Assembly: GCA_946629885.1 (NCBI GenBank)
Contig: CAMOYI010000009.1
Location: 1 to 47,415, forward strand
Source of the DNA: an uncultured Mycoplasmatota bacterium
GTDB lineage: Bacteria; Bacillota_I; Bacilli_A; RF39; UBA660
Direction of reading: 5' to 3'
Length of the DNA: 47,415 nucleotides
Of this stretch, positions 9,048 to 18,349 are shown one piece after another (position 1 is the stretch's first letter; every line of letters begins with the position of its first letter). A model generated the notes under the pieces. That model did no database searches, had not been told where the DNA came from, and saw nothing but the letters and a program-made list of their open reading frames with translations. The position numbers and the translations under genes were made by a program.

Positions 9048-9893
9048 ATGAAAAAGACAGAAGAAAAACAATCTAACCCAGTGTTTGTTATTTTTATCTT
9101 TTTAATAGTACTTCTATTATTTTTGGCATTTCCTTATATAAAAAGCAAAAATAAAAAGGAAATAACTACGCCCATTAATAACAGTACTACGACTAAAAAA
9201 CACACTTCTGATAAAATAGATTCTTTAAGTTCTTATATACAAATTGGCAGTGGTGATACCATTAATTTTAATGGATTAAACATTAAAAATCCAAAGGTAC
9301 ATAATGATGTATTTAGTATTGATATATTCAGTGAAAAAGATATAGACTTATCATCATTGGACTACTATGTCGAATTTTACTATCCAAAAAACAAATTCCT
9401 TTTTAGAAGATTGCTTAAAGGTAATATATCTTCTAAAGAATATAAGACGATTAATATAAGTGATATCGATATCGACAACGATTATTATATTTCAATCAGC
9501 CATATACCCACATCTTACATACCAGTTAAAACCTTTTCAACTGATGAGTCTAGCATAAGTGGATTTACATGTGTAAAAGGAGCCTATACATACGAATATG
9601 ACTTTAGTGAAGATAAGCTCATAAGAGCGGCTAAAAAATACAAGTATGTAAGTAGTGACTTAGAAGAATTATCTGAAAAGCTATTTGAAATAAAAAAAGA
9701 AGAGAATTCTCTTAACGAGCAAAAGGGCGTGACCGCGAGTGTAGTAGAATCAAATAAAGAATTTATCTATACAATAGAGATAAACTATTTAGAAAAAAGT
9801 GAAAATAAAATAGACCCATATTTTTACGAAAAGGACGAATTTAATTATGTTGTCATGTTTAAAATGGAAGCAGAGGGGTTTGATTGCAAATGA
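9048..9893 (+). CDS. Single-pass membrane-anchored protein, function unknown
   Basis: I moved the start from the GTG at 9039 to the ATG at 9048, because AGAAGG (9034-9039) overlaps the GTG and is spaced 8 nt from the ATG. The 281-residue product has a short cytoplasmic head (KKTEEKQSN), one transmembrane helix at about residues 10-32 and a charged extracytoplasmic domain. I do not recognise the domain. The stop overlaps the scpA start (ATGA), so translation is coupled to scpA; any link to chromosome segregation is unproven. Confidence 0.7.
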   Translation: MKKTEEKQSNPVFVIFIFLIVLLLFLAFPYIKSKNKKEITTPINNSTTTKKHTSDKIDSLSSYIQIGSGDTINFNGLNIKNPKVHNDVFSIDIFSEKDIDLSSLDYYVEFYYPKNKFLFRRLLKGNISSKEYKTINISDIDIDNDYYISISHIPTSYIPVKTFSTDESSISGFTCVKGAYTYEYDFSEDKLIRAAKKYKYVSSDLEELSEKLFEIKKEENSLNEQKGVTASVVESNKEFIYTIEINYLEKSENKIDPYFYEKDEFNYVVMFKMEAEGFDCK

Positions 9894-10612
9894 ATCTAAA
9901 CATTAACGATTTTAATGGCCCATTAGATCTCTTATTGCATTTAGTAAAAGAATCTAAAATGGATATTTATGAGGTACCAATCGAAGAAATCACAAATCAA
10001 TATATCGATTATATTAATAGTCTAGAAAAGATGAATATAGATGTGGCTAGCGAGTATTTAGTTATGGCAAGTGAATTAGTATGCTTGAAGAGTAAGAGAC
10101 TTTTAAATATAAAAGAAGATGACGAAGAAGCAAATCAGTTAGAGTTTAAAATCGGAACCGAAGAAGAGCTCAGAAACAGATTAATAGAGTATCAAAGATA
10201 TAAAGAAATCACTGATAATTTTAAGGAATTAGAGCATAAGAGACAAGAATTTTTAACAAAAACACCGGAATCACTAGCAGAGTATAGGAGTGATATGCCT
10301 CTTGCTTCTGATATAACACTAGACGATTTGATTAGTGCCTTTAATAACTTTTTAGATAGACAAAAATTTATGAAGCCACTCAATACAAAGGTTACTAACA
10401 AAGAATTGAGCGTTACTAGAAGAACTAGTGAAATAAGGGCTTTGCTTGCAAAACATCATCGTATAGATTTTTTCGATTTATTCGAAGTAGTCGACAAGCC
10501 ATATATAGTAGTTACATTTTTGTCGATATTGGAAATGGCTAAAGCTAGTGAAATAGAAATAAAACAGGAAAAGAATTTTTCAAATATATTTATAGAATCG
10601 AAGGTGCAATAA
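9890..10612 (+). CDS. scpA: Segregation and condensation protein A
   Basis: The 240-residue protein is the kleisin subunit of the bacterial SMC-ScpAB condensin, which loads near the origin and compacts and segregates sister chromosomes. The N-terminal FNGPLDLLLHLV motif is diagnostic, and the C-terminal winged-helix region (EVVDKPYIVVTFLSILEMAK) that contacts the SMC head is present. I chose the ATG at 9890, which gives the usual MNLNINDFNGP start; a TTG at 9884 is closer to the GAGGGG ribosome site and cannot be excluded. The gene overlaps its upstream neighbour by 4 nt and scpB by 1 nt. Confidence 0.95.
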   Translation: MNLNINDFNGPLDLLLHLVKESKMDIYEVPIEEITNQYIDYINSLEKMNIDVASEYLVMASELVCLKSKRLLNIKEDDEEANQLEFKIGTEEELRNRLIEYQRYKEITDNFKELEHKRQEFLTKTPESLAEYRSDMPLASDITLDDLISAFNNFLDRQKFMKPLNTKVTNKELSVTRRTSEIRALLAKHHRIDFFDLFEVVDKPYIVVTFLSILEMAKASEIEIKQEKNFSNIFIESKVQ

Positions 10613-11187
10613 TGAACAACTTGATGGGAGTATTGGAAGGCATTTTATTTGCAGTGGGAGATGAGGGAATTTCGCTCAAAGCTCTTTGTGAAGTCATGGA
10701 AATAGATGAGGACAAAGCAAAAGATGTACTTAAAGAATTACAAAAGAGATACGAGGGAAGTGAATATGGCATAAGAATTAGCTTTTTGGCAGATACATTT
10801 AAGCTTACTACAAAAAAAGAACACGCACCATATTATCAAAGATTACTTGGTAATCCTGAAACACAAACACTTTCTGAAACGGCACTAGAAGTGCTTGCAA
10901 TAATCGCGTATAATCAGCCTATTACGAGGGCATTAGTAGACGACTTAAGAGGTGTAGCATCATCTCAGATAATTAGAAAACTTTGCGCTAGAGGATTGAT
11001 TAAAATAAGTGGAAAATCCAGTATGCCAGGTAGGCCAAACCTATATAGTACAACGAGTGAATTTTTAGATTATTTTGGGTTAGCGAGTTTAAAAGATTTG
11101 CCTGAAATGAATAAGGAAGATCCTATAGAAGATAGCAATAAAGATTTGTTTACTTCTATATACAAAGAAAATCAAGAAGAACATTAA
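10612..11187 (+). CDS. scpB: Segregation and condensation protein B
   Basis: This 191-residue protein carries the two tandem winged helices typical of ScpB and the family signature ETALEVLAIIAYNQPITR, followed by the GLI-type second wing. It dimerises and binds ScpA within the SMC complex. The start codon overlaps the scpA stop (TAATG). The 3' end overlaps the convergent yfhO-like gene by 4 nt, and both stop codons lie in the loop of a shared terminator hairpin. Confidence 0.96.
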   Translation: MNNLMGVLEGILFAVGDEGISLKALCEVMEIDEDKAKDVLKELQKRYEGSEYGIRISFLADTFKLTTKKEHAPYYQRLLGNPETQTLSETALEVLAIIAYNQPITRALVDDLRGVASSQIIRKLCARGLIKISGKSSMPGRPNLYSTTSEFLDYFGLASLKDLPEMNKEDPIEDSNKDLFTSIYKENQEEH

Positions 11188-11207
11188 TTACGCTTCTTGA
11201 TTTTTTT
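11170..11207. terminator. Bidirectional terminator between scpB and the YfhO-family gene
   Basis: AATCAAGAAG and CTTCTTGATT form a perfect 10-bp stem. A T-run lies on the right and an A-rich stretch on the left, so it can serve both convergent genes. Its 13-nt loop contains both stop codons. Confidence 0.85.
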
Positions 11208-13688
11208 GTTAAATAAATATATTGTAGGTAATGATAGTATCGTTATGCATAAACTCATGTAGATGTGAGGAATAGTGTACTTTAATTCTATTACATGTTT
11301 TCCTTTTTCAATATCGAATGCAAGTAGGGTATTTCCTATCGCTTTTTTTTCAACCTTTTCTCCGTCTATGTATACATTCCAACCGGAATCATATGGAATA
11401 GAAGTATATACAAGCGAATCTTTATCGCCATCCACATTTGCACTGATATAGTGTTCACTAAATTCATCTATTTTAATTAAATTATCTTTTATCGTATTAT
11501 ATGACTCATTTAATGCATCTTCATCTACATAATATGCATAGAAAGCGTCATCTATGTAGTCTGAATAACCGATGTATATATCACGAGCATTTTCGACGTA
11601 TATTGTATAGTTTTCATTATAATCCGCGGAATCTATAACGTCTACTCCGATATCGTACCCGTAGTAGTAATCATCACTCATGTAGTAAAGTGTTCCATCT
11701 ATTATAACAAAATCAATACCTCCCTTAACTATATAAGTATAATAATTGTCGATAAAATCATTAGTTACATAGTGTATTACTGTTTTATCTCCTTCATAAT
11801 ACTCTGTGTAGTCAATTTCAAAGTTGACATTCTTGAGTACATCTTTAATTCCTGTAGATTTTTCAATAAAATCGTTTTGAATTTCAAAAGGATTTACATA
11901 TTCAGTGGACCAATCTATTAAGTCAGGATTTGATTTAAAAATTAGTGAAGTAGGGTATTCACTTCTATATGTATCATAGTTATCTGCACTTTCATATTTT
12001 TGATAATACTTTATAGGGTATCTACTAAATATGTATTTAAGATTGAACATCATACTGAATATTGGAGTATTTGGCTTATAGTAATGACTGTTGATTTCGT
12101 TACCGGGACTACCTAAAGCATGCATTAAAATTGCTTCATTTTCGTAACTCATGGAACTAAATGTAGTAAGGCCATAATAATCAAACCAATCTGGATCATT
12201 AAATGTTGTAATATATGGTCTATCTACTCTATATATATCACTATCATTATCACGAATAAACTCTAAAGAATTTTGAATATTACTATAATCGACATAGATA
12301 CTTTTCGTGTTATAAGATATGTTCCAATTCTCTTGATACTTTATAATACATTCTATACAAGCAGAAACAATGAAAAGTGTGACTGCGATAAAACTCATTT
12401 TTTTAAAGTATTTAAATGTCAATACGAAAGTAAAATAGCACGTAATAATAACTAGATTTAAGATAAACATATTTTCACTGAGATTATTAAAGTTTAAGAC
12501 TTTGGATAGAACTATAAATGCTATGCTAATAAGGTATGATATAATGAGCACAATGGTATTAATACTTTTTATTTTATCTAAGCTATAAGCACAGATAATT
12601 GTCGACATAAACACATAAAGAAATGAATATCTATATGGCAAATCATTTGGCACGTGTAGTCCATGCATGATGAAATCAAACTGAGGTACAATAAAACATA
12701 ATATTAAAAATAAGAGAGGAATTAGACATGTTAACTTTGTTTTTAACTCTATTTTTTTATTTAAGAAGAACGGAATAATTAACATTATAAAAAGTATACT
12801 TAAAGATATATTTGGTGCGTTCGTCTCTCCTGATGAAAAGACAGTTGTTCCCACACCAGATAAATGGTTGAAAATAAATTCTTTTAATGTAAATGAATAG
12901 TACTGACTTGTTGGCCAAGCATCACTCGTTGCACTTATACTATTAAGAGAAGTAAACATAGGGAAAATAACTAAAGCGCAGGTACATACTGATAAAAGAC
13001 TTGATAATATGAAATTACGAATTATTATTTTCTTATTATCCTTTTTTGATATAAGTATATATGAAATGAAATAGAATACTACAAAAATTGCAATCATATA
13101 GCCGATGAAATAGTTGGCATACATCATAAGCGACATAGTAGAGATATATAAAAGTATTTTATTATCATCCACGAGTTTTTCTACCCCAAGAATTATTAGT
13201 GGCAAGAAAATAATTCCATCTAGCCACATAATATTCCAGTAGTATGCCATAAAGTACGCTGAAAATGAATATAGAATAGATAGGGCAATCATAAGATAGT
13301 TACTGTTAAATTTTTTGTTTAATAGAGCCATCATAGCCATGCTAGATGCCGCAACTTTAATTGCAATAATAAAAGAGTACGATGTTATTATAGTCTTTTC
13401 ATTAAAGAAAAACATTATAATATTAAATGGACTGGATAAATAATTAAAGAAGTTTCTATAAAATGGTAAACCCAGTCCCATATTAAAAGAATATACAAAA
13501 CTTTTACCAGAAATTAACCTATTGAACATCTCTTTTAACATCGGAGCATACTGATGTAAAAAATCTACTGTCAAAAAGGATTTTTTCCCAAAGGGAGTAA
13601 TATCCTTTAAATACATTATCGATAAAACTAATAAAAGTGAAATTAATCCAGCTAACAGTAGTGGTATTTGTTTTTTAAATTTTTTCAT
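11184..13688 (-). CDS. YfhO-family multi-spanning membrane protein
   Basis: This 834-residue protein has an N-terminal hydrophobic helix, a first loop with the family-typical DFLHQYAPMLKEMF segment and the GLGLPFYRNF motif, then about a dozen transmembrane helices to residue ~460. A large extracytoplasmic domain and one final helix near the C-terminus follow. YfhO proteins are GT-C-type glycosyltransferases implicated in glycosylating teichoic acids or other surface polymers outside the membrane. The aspartate in the first loop is a plausible catalytic residue, by family analogy. GGTGA precedes the ATG. The gene is monocistronic and convergent with scpB. Confidence 0.85.
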   Translation of the reverse strand: MKKFKKQIPLLLAGLISLLLVLSIMYLKDITPFGKKSFLTVDFLHQYAPMLKEMFNRLISGKSFVYSFNMGLGLPFYRNFFNYLSSPFNIIMFFFNEKTIITSYSFIIAIKVAASSMAMMALLNKKFNSNYLMIALSILYSFSAYFMAYYWNIMWLDGIIFLPLIILGVEKLVDDNKILLYISTMSLMMYANYFIGYMIAIFVVFYFISYILISKKDNKKIIIRNFILSSLLSVCTCALVIFPMFTSLNSISATSDAWPTSQYYSFTLKEFIFNHLSGVGTTVFSSGETNAPNISLSILFIMLIIPFFLNKKIELKTKLTCLIPLLFLILCFIVPQFDFIMHGLHVPNDLPYRYSFLYVFMSTIICAYSLDKIKSINTIVLIISYLISIAFIVLSKVLNFNNLSENMFILNLVIITCYFTFVLTFKYFKKMSFIAVTLFIVSACIECIIKYQENWNISYNTKSIYVDYSNIQNSLEFIRDNDSDIYRVDRPYITTFNDPDWFDYYGLTTFSSMSYENEAILMHALGSPGNEINSHYYKPNTPIFSMMFNLKYIFSRYPIKYYQKYESADNYDTYRSEYPTSLIFKSNPDLIDWSTEYVNPFEIQNDFIEKSTGIKDVLKNVNFEIDYTEYYEGDKTVIHYVTNDFIDNYYTYIVKGGIDFVIIDGTLYYMSDDYYYGYDIGVDVIDSADYNENYTIYVENARDIYIGYSDYIDDAFYAYYVDEDALNESYNTIKDNLIKIDEFSEHYISANVDGDKDSLVYTSIPYDSGWNVYIDGEKVEKKAIGNTLLAFDIEKGKHVIELKYTIPHIYMSLCITILSLPTIYLFNKKIKKRN

Positions 13689-13703
13689 ATTATCACCATA
13701 AAA

Positions 13704-13732
13704 ATTATATCTTATTTTCTTTTTTTCGTAAA
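13704..13732 (-). promoter_or_regulatory. Promoter of the YfhO-family gene
   Basis: Reading the minus strand, TTTACG and TATAAT are separated by 17 nt, ending 15 bp before the ATG. Confidence 0.55.
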
Positions 13733-13748
13733 CGGCAATTTACATTTG

Positions 13749-13777
13749 TTGAAAAATTAAAATTCGTCTGTTATACT
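13749..13777 (+). promoter_or_regulatory. Promoter of the 392-residue protein gene
   Basis: TTGAAA and TATACT are separated by 17 nt. The predicted transcript start near 13784 argues against the TTG start at 13789 in the ORF track. Confidence 0.7.
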
Positions 13778-13806
13778 AAACTTGGAATTTGAAAGAGTTG
13801 GGGGAT

Positions 13807-14985
13807 ATGCGTACTACTTATTATGAAAAATTACAAAACATTAATTTGGTAAGAAATGGTGAATATAGGTATACTACTGAAGACAAAGAATTAGATGAGT
13901 TTTTTGGCCTCAATAAACAATTTTACCTTTTACCAGATGCGAATAAAATTGTAGAACTTGCGAGTTATAACTTTTTATTTGCTATACTAGGATATCGCAT
14001 GACGGCGGTAACAAGCACTAAAGAAGGATACATTGCATCATATAGTGATAAAAGTGGAAAACACTTTGGTACTTTTTCAACTGGTATGATGTTTTCTGAG
14101 GAATATATATTAAAAAAAATAGTTGCAGCCTATAAAAAAGAAATTCGCAACATTAGTTTCAAAGGAGCACTATCGATCGATTATAGCCAACAAGATAGAA
14201 TTAGTTCTAAAGCTACAGGCGTTAGTTTACCAAAAGAAGTGGTTGATAAGCTCAATTTATATGGGAAAGTATTAAGTATTCTATCTCAAGACAAAACACT
14301 ATTGACCAGGTGCCGTTTGATAAGTGGCTCAATTGAGGATAAAGAGAGTATTGATTTTAGTTCATTCGATGAGGTCAATTTAAATAACTGTAGCGATAAC
14401 CATAGAATTCTTTGTAAGTTTATCTGTGGAAGTAACGAGGAATTATATAAATATTTAGATAACTATATCTGTTCGAAAGAGTCTTGGAAAAAGATGGATT
14501 TCGATGAAAGTTCAGTGCCAGATGAATTAAAAAAATCATTTGATGCTGCTAAAACAATTTTTGATAGTATATATGATAGTATAATAGATGGGTACCAGAA
14601 ATATTTCGGTAAACATAAAAATGCTGACGGAAATGCAGAAATTTATAATTTAGCAGATTCAGAGCTGTTTGACACCTATTTACCTCTTTTAACAAGCTAT
14701 GTAAATGAAAACTATCCGGATTGTAAAGATAAAACAGGAAAAGTGATGCAAGTATTTAGAGACATACTAAATATGTGTAAGACTGATTACAGTATAGATG
14801 TTGTCCTATGGGTTATGGAAAAAATAAAAAACATTACTGATGAATTTTTGCTTCCAGATGCTGCAACTAAGAGCGATCAAAGAGATGAATTGAATAGAAA
14901 ATTCGTAGAAATGGCTTTAAATCGAGCAGAAAACTTGGCCGCCGTTTTTGGTCAAACAGTATCTGGTGGTTCAATACAAATATAA
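13807..14985 (+). CDS. Soluble protein of unknown function upstream of the secretion locus
   Basis: I use the ATG at 13807, which gives 392 residues beginning MRTTYYEK. The upstream TTG would lie within a few bases of the predicted transcript start, and AAAGAG is spaced 9 nt from the ATG. There is no signal peptide, transmembrane helix or motif I recognise. The N-terminal third looks alpha/beta and the C-terminal half helical, ending SGGSIQI. It has its own promoter, and the VirB2-like gene begins 78 bp downstream from a separate promoter. Position makes it a candidate accessory factor or substrate of the secretion system, but this rests on adjacency alone. Confidence 0.7.
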   Translation: MRTTYYEKLQNINLVRNGEYRYTTEDKELDEFFGLNKQFYLLPDANKIVELASYNFLFAILGYRMTAVTSTKEGYIASYSDKSGKHFGTFSTGMMFSEEYILKKIVAAYKKEIRNISFKGALSIDYSQQDRISSKATGVSLPKEVVDKLNLYGKVLSILSQDKTLLTRCRLISGSIEDKESIDFSSFDEVNLNNCSDNHRILCKFICGSNEELYKYLDNYICSKESWKKMDFDESSVPDELKKSFDAAKTIFDSIYDSIIDGYQKYFGKHKNADGNAEIYNLADSELFDTYLPLLTSYVNENYPDCKDKTGKVMQVFRDILNMCKTDYSIDVVLWVMEKIKNITDEFLLPDAATKSDQRDELNRKFVEMALNRAENLAAVFGQTVSGGSIQI

Positions 14986-15002
14986 ATTGATAATATATTT
15001 GG

Positions 15003-15031
15003 TTGACAAAATTGTATATTTTAGATAGAAT
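15003..15031 (+). promoter_or_regulatory. Strong promoter of the VirB2/TrbC-like gene
   Basis: Consensus TTGACA and TAGAAT are separated by 17 nt. Confidence 0.8.
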
Positions 15032-15063
15032 AATCATAGAAATAAGAAAGAGAGATGTTTTAA

Positions 15064-15537
15064 ATGAACGGATTATTAGGAGCTATTACAACAAATATCG
15101 ATGAATTGTGCTACGATGCAGCACCAATATTGAAATTGGCTGGTTGGGTATTGACAGTATTTAAGATCGCTATTCCACTAATTATAATTGCTTTAGGTGT
15201 TGTGGATTTAGCCTCAGCAGCAATTTCAAGTAAACCAGAAGAGATGAAAAAGAGTATTACTAGTTTGGTATGGAGATTAGTAGGTGGTATTGCTATATTC
15301 TTCATTCCTACATTAGTTATGTTAGTATTCGGATTCATTTCTGATTACCGTGATGCAGAGAATGGAGTATCTTCTTGGCAAATTTGTTACAGTTGTATTA
15401 CTTCACCTTGGGACGATTATTGTTCTGTTGCTTCTAAAGCAAAAGGTGCAAACGTGTCTTATACAACATGCTTTGACCCAAAGGTGGAATCGGGCAGCGT
15501 GAAATTAGGCATCAAAAACGATGTTAAATGTAAGTAA
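15064..15537 (+). CDS. VirB2/TrbC-like small membrane protein (candidate pilin)
   Basis: This 157-residue protein has two hydrophobic helices (about residues 27-50 and 72-95) joined by a short charged loop (SSKPEEMKKS), the layout of VirB2/TrbC-type pilins and related Gram-positive conjugation proteins. A polar C-terminal tail carries five cysteines (ICYSC, DYC, TTC, VKC); a sixth lies near the N-terminus. There is no obvious cleavable leader. It stands first in the secretion locus, with a near-consensus promoter, an AGAGAG ribosome site and its own strong terminator. It should therefore be made in excess of the downstream machine, as expected for a filament or pore subunit. Sequence similarity to known pilins is too weak to be sure by eye. 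Confidence 0.6.
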   Translation: MNGLLGAITTNIDELCYDAAPILKLAGWVLTVFKIAIPLIIIALGVVDLASAAISSKPEEMKKSITSLVWRLVGGIAIFFIPTLVMLVFGFISDYRDAENGVSSWQICYSCITSPWDDYCSVASKAKGANVSYTTCFDPKVESGSVKLGIKNDVKCK

Positions 15538-15570
15538 AAAGTATCAAGTAATAGCTTGATACTTTTTTTA
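15538..15570 (+). terminator. Terminator isolating the VirB2-like gene from the rest of the locus
   Basis: AAAGTATCAAG and CTTGATACTTT form an 11-bp stem with a TAATAG loop, followed by T7. Confidence 0.92.
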
Positions 15571-15640
15571 TGACTACATGAGTTAACTAAGTAATTTGTT
15601 AAAAGTATTCTTTGCATGAAAAATTATATTAAAAATAGCC

Positions 15641-15669
15641 TTTATTTGGCTGTCAATTTGTGTTATAAT
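15641..15669 (+). promoter_or_regulatory. Promoter of the main secretion operon
   Basis: A perfect TATAAT with a TGT extended -10 lies at 15661-15669. The -35 (TTTATT at 17 nt) is weak. An alternative TTGGCT is spaced too closely. Confidence 0.6.
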
Positions 15670-15710
15670 TTTATATGATTATATTTGTATAAATAGATTG
15701 GGTGAGTATT

Positions 15711-18017
15711 ATGGCAAGTGGATTATTGCTTGGAAGGTTTTTCATTATAACTTGGATTTTCAGACTCTTAATGTTTTTGGATAATTTACTTTTGAATTTG
15801 TGTAGGGCTTCGTATAGAGTTTTTGTCTATACTTCTCGTATTACCTTGATAAGCGGTGATCAGATTGAACTTTTCACAAATAGAGTTTATTTAATTCTTG
15901 GTATTGCACTAGTATTTATAATTGCGTATAACCTGTTAACTTATATAGTCGATCCGGATAAGATGTCCGATAAAAAAACAGGCGCAGCTGCATTTGTTAA
16001 AAACGTCATAATATCATTGACATTAATAGTTATTACTCCGATGGCTTTTGTAAAATTGTATTCTTTTCAAAATACAATTATTACAAATGGTATAATTGCC
16101 AATTTAATAATGGGAACGCCGTCCGATGGAACGGTTGATGTAGATGAAGATATGTCACCTAGCGAAATAGCTGATGAATATTTGGATAATGGAGCTAGAA
16201 ATATTACAGCTAGCGTGTATTCCTCATTTATTTTACCTACTGACAATGACTTTAGCGTGCTTGATTGTCCTACTACTAAAGCGGAACTTGCATCCTCAGA
16301 TCTTATAGGAGCCCACATGGATTATTGTGATGCATATTATGAAATGTTAGAAACGGGCAGTAACAGCGCATTTAGAGATCTTATAGACGATTACGAGGAG
16401 GAGTTCGATTATTATTTTTTAGTTTCCACAGCTGGAGTCTTAGCGATGCTCTTTTTCTTCGGATCATATTGTTTAGAACTTGGTAGACGTGCAGGCAGGT
16501 TGGCGATACTTCAACTACTAGCACCAATTCCACTTGCTATGGAAGTTATACCTGGTAGAAGTGGATCTCGACAGAGGTGGCTAAATGATGTCGTCAGCAC
16601 ATATTTAGATGTATTTATCTATCAGGCAACTATTTTTATCATCATTTTCTTACTACAGTTTGTTGGTCCTGCGGTTCAAAATTTGTTTGCATCAGCATAT
16701 AGTTCAGCCAGGGTTTTATTGTTAAATATTGAACCATCATTTCAAAACTTATTTTATTCAGCTAGCATAGGCTCTGCAATTGAACGAACTATCGCAATAA
16801 TATTCCTAGTATTCGGATTGTTTAAGTTTGGAAAAGAAGTACCTAAAATGATCGAAGACCTAATCGGAATAAAAGGTGCTGGTTCATTTGGAGATGTATT
16901 TAAGAGATCTCTTGCTATGGCAGGAGTTAGTGCAGGATTAATTGGTTCTACTGCAACAAGGTTTAGTAGAAACTACGCCAATACTGAGGGAACTAGGGGT
17001 CAAAAAATTATGAGTGGCGTTGCGGGTGCTACATCGGGTATTGCAAGGACTCTCTGGGGTGCTAGGAATGTTCATAGCATAAAAGATGCAAGGAATTTGC
17101 AAAGCAGAGTTAATAACCAAGTTTCTTCAGCCAAAGTAAGAAGAGCCAACTATATGTCTAGAGCACGTGAAAAGATATTGGATCCGAGTGGAAATGCAGG
17201 ATGGCTTGATACATATGCTCAGATGAAACGGGATAGACACTTAGAACGTAGTGAAGATAGACAATTTGCTAGACACGAAAGGTGGACAGGAAAATCGTTT
17301 GAGGCAGATAATGAAAGGTTGACAGCATTAGATACACTTAAAACAAGGACAAAAGGCGCAAACTTCAAACTTCGGGACGATGCCGAATATGCAGAATTTG
17401 ATAATCACGAAAGAGATTATAAACTCGAATATGACGCAAGTCAGAGAGAGTTCTTGAGATTAGAAGCATCTGCCGATGGACTAAGTGCTTTAAAGACAAA
17501 TTACTTGCAAAATCACGCGGGGAGCACCGACGACGATTTTTATAAGTGGTTAGGCCAAGACGGAAATGCATTTAGAGATGTTTATTCAAATGTTATAGAC
17601 GCTAGAAATCAAACGTTTGAGAAGGAAAATTTATGGCAAGAAGCTAAAGACAAGAAAGCAGACGTCGAGAAGAACATACTCGAAAAAAAGAAACTCAATG
17701 TTATAAGGCAATCTGCAGTTGAAACATTAGTCGAATTAAAGTCGAATCCATTATTGTCTAATTTGACGAATGCAAGTGGACAAAAATATTCCGATCTTCT
17801 TTCAAAACTTATAAACGACAAAGGTGAACTTCTCGATAGTAACGGTAATGCTATCGATCATCCAACCGCAGATCAAGTAAAAGCTATTCGTAAGATGACT
17901 AGCGAAATTTCTACAGCCGCTACAAATCAGATTACTCAAATTAACATCGACCGTGCATCACAAAGAAGAGAAAAAGAACTTAGAGATGCTAGACAAAAGA
18001 ATAACAACAATAAATAA
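15711..18017 (+). CDS. VirB6/TrbL-like polytopic membrane protein of a T4SS-like system
   Basis: I use the ATG at 15711 rather than the GTG at 15702, because GGGTGAG overlapping the GTG is the ribosome site. The 768-residue product has about six or seven transmembrane helices in its first ~390 residues, interrupted by an acidic extracytoplasmic loop (VDVDEDMSPSEIADEY region) and a GRRAGRLAILQLLAPIPLAMEV core segment. A long Arg/Lys/Glu-rich tail of about 370 residues, probably cytoplasmic and partly coiled-coil, follows. This is the layout of VirB6/TrbL-type proteins of Gram-positive type IV systems, which form the membrane channel. It is followed within 17 bp by the PrgI-like gene. The subfamily is assigned from topology and context. 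Confidence 0.7.
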   Translation: MASGLLLGRFFIITWIFRLLMFLDNLLLNLCRASYRVFVYTSRITLISGDQIELFTNRVYLILGIALVFIIAYNLLTYIVDPDKMSDKKTGAAAFVKNVIISLTLIVITPMAFVKLYSFQNTIITNGIIANLIMGTPSDGTVDVDEDMSPSEIADEYLDNGARNITASVYSSFILPTDNDFSVLDCPTTKAELASSDLIGAHMDYCDAYYEMLETGSNSAFRDLIDDYEEEFDYYFLVSTAGVLAMLFFFGSYCLELGRRAGRLAILQLLAPIPLAMEVIPGRSGSRQRWLNDVVSTYLDVFIYQATIFIIIFLLQFVGPAVQNLFASAYSSARVLLLNIEPSFQNLFYSASIGSAIERTIAIIFLVFGLFKFGKEVPKMIEDLIGIKGAGSFGDVFKRSLAMAGVSAGLIGSTATRFSRNYANTEGTRGQKIMSGVAGATSGIARTLWGARNVHSIKDARNLQSRVNNQVSSAKVRRANYMSRAREKILDPSGNAGWLDTYAQMKRDRHLERSEDRQFARHERWTGKSFEADNERLTALDTLKTRTKGANFKLRDDAEYAEFDNHERDYKLEYDASQREFLRLEASADGLSALKTNYLQNHAGSTDDDFYKWLGQDGNAFRDVYSNVIDARNQTFEKENLWQEAKDKKADVEKNILEKKKLNVIRQSAVETLVELKSNPLLSNLTNASGQKYSDLLSKLINDKGELLDSNGNAIDHPTADQVKAIRKMTSEISTAATNQITQINIDRASQRREKELRDARQKNNNNK

Positions 18018-18034
18018 GAAAGGAATAAAAGAGG

Positions 18035-18349
18035 ATGAATGGGAATTATTTGATACCAGCAAACTCCAAGAAGTCTGGTATGATACTAGGATTATTTATG
18101 CCAATTGATTTAATAATTTTTGGCTCTGGTGTGGGATTGACATTAATTCTATTAATGGCTATACATGCGACATCACTTTCCACAATTATAATTATACTCC
18201 TTCCTGCATTGATTAGTGGATTTTTGGTATTTCCTGTACCAAACTATCACAATGTTTTACAGCTAATTATTAATATAACTACATACATATTTAAACCAAG
18301 AGATTATATATGGAAAGGATGGAATTATAAAAATGGCGACAAAAAATAG
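18035..18349 (+). CDS. PrgI/VirB3-like membrane protein
   Basis: This 104-residue protein has an N-terminal IPANSKKSG motif, two closely spaced transmembrane helices (about residues 20-43 and 46-65) and a short basic tail with FKPRDYIWKG. Size, hairpin topology and position directly before VirB4 fit PrgI/TrsC/VirB3 proteins, which sit in the inner membrane and associate with the VirB4 ATPase. GAAAGG lies upstream of the ATG. The 3' end overlaps the next gene by 17 nt, indicating tight translational coupling. Confidence 0.75.
   Translation: MNGNYLIPANSKKSGMILGLFMPIDLIIFGSGVGLTLILLMAIHATSLSTIIIILLPALISGFLVFPVPNYHNVLQLIINITTYIFKPRDYIWKGWNYKNGDKK

Noticed and set aside
12273-12455. 60-residue plus-strand ORF opposite the YfhO-family gene
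   Set aside because: It is a shadow of a well-supported membrane protein gene, with no ribosome site or promoter.
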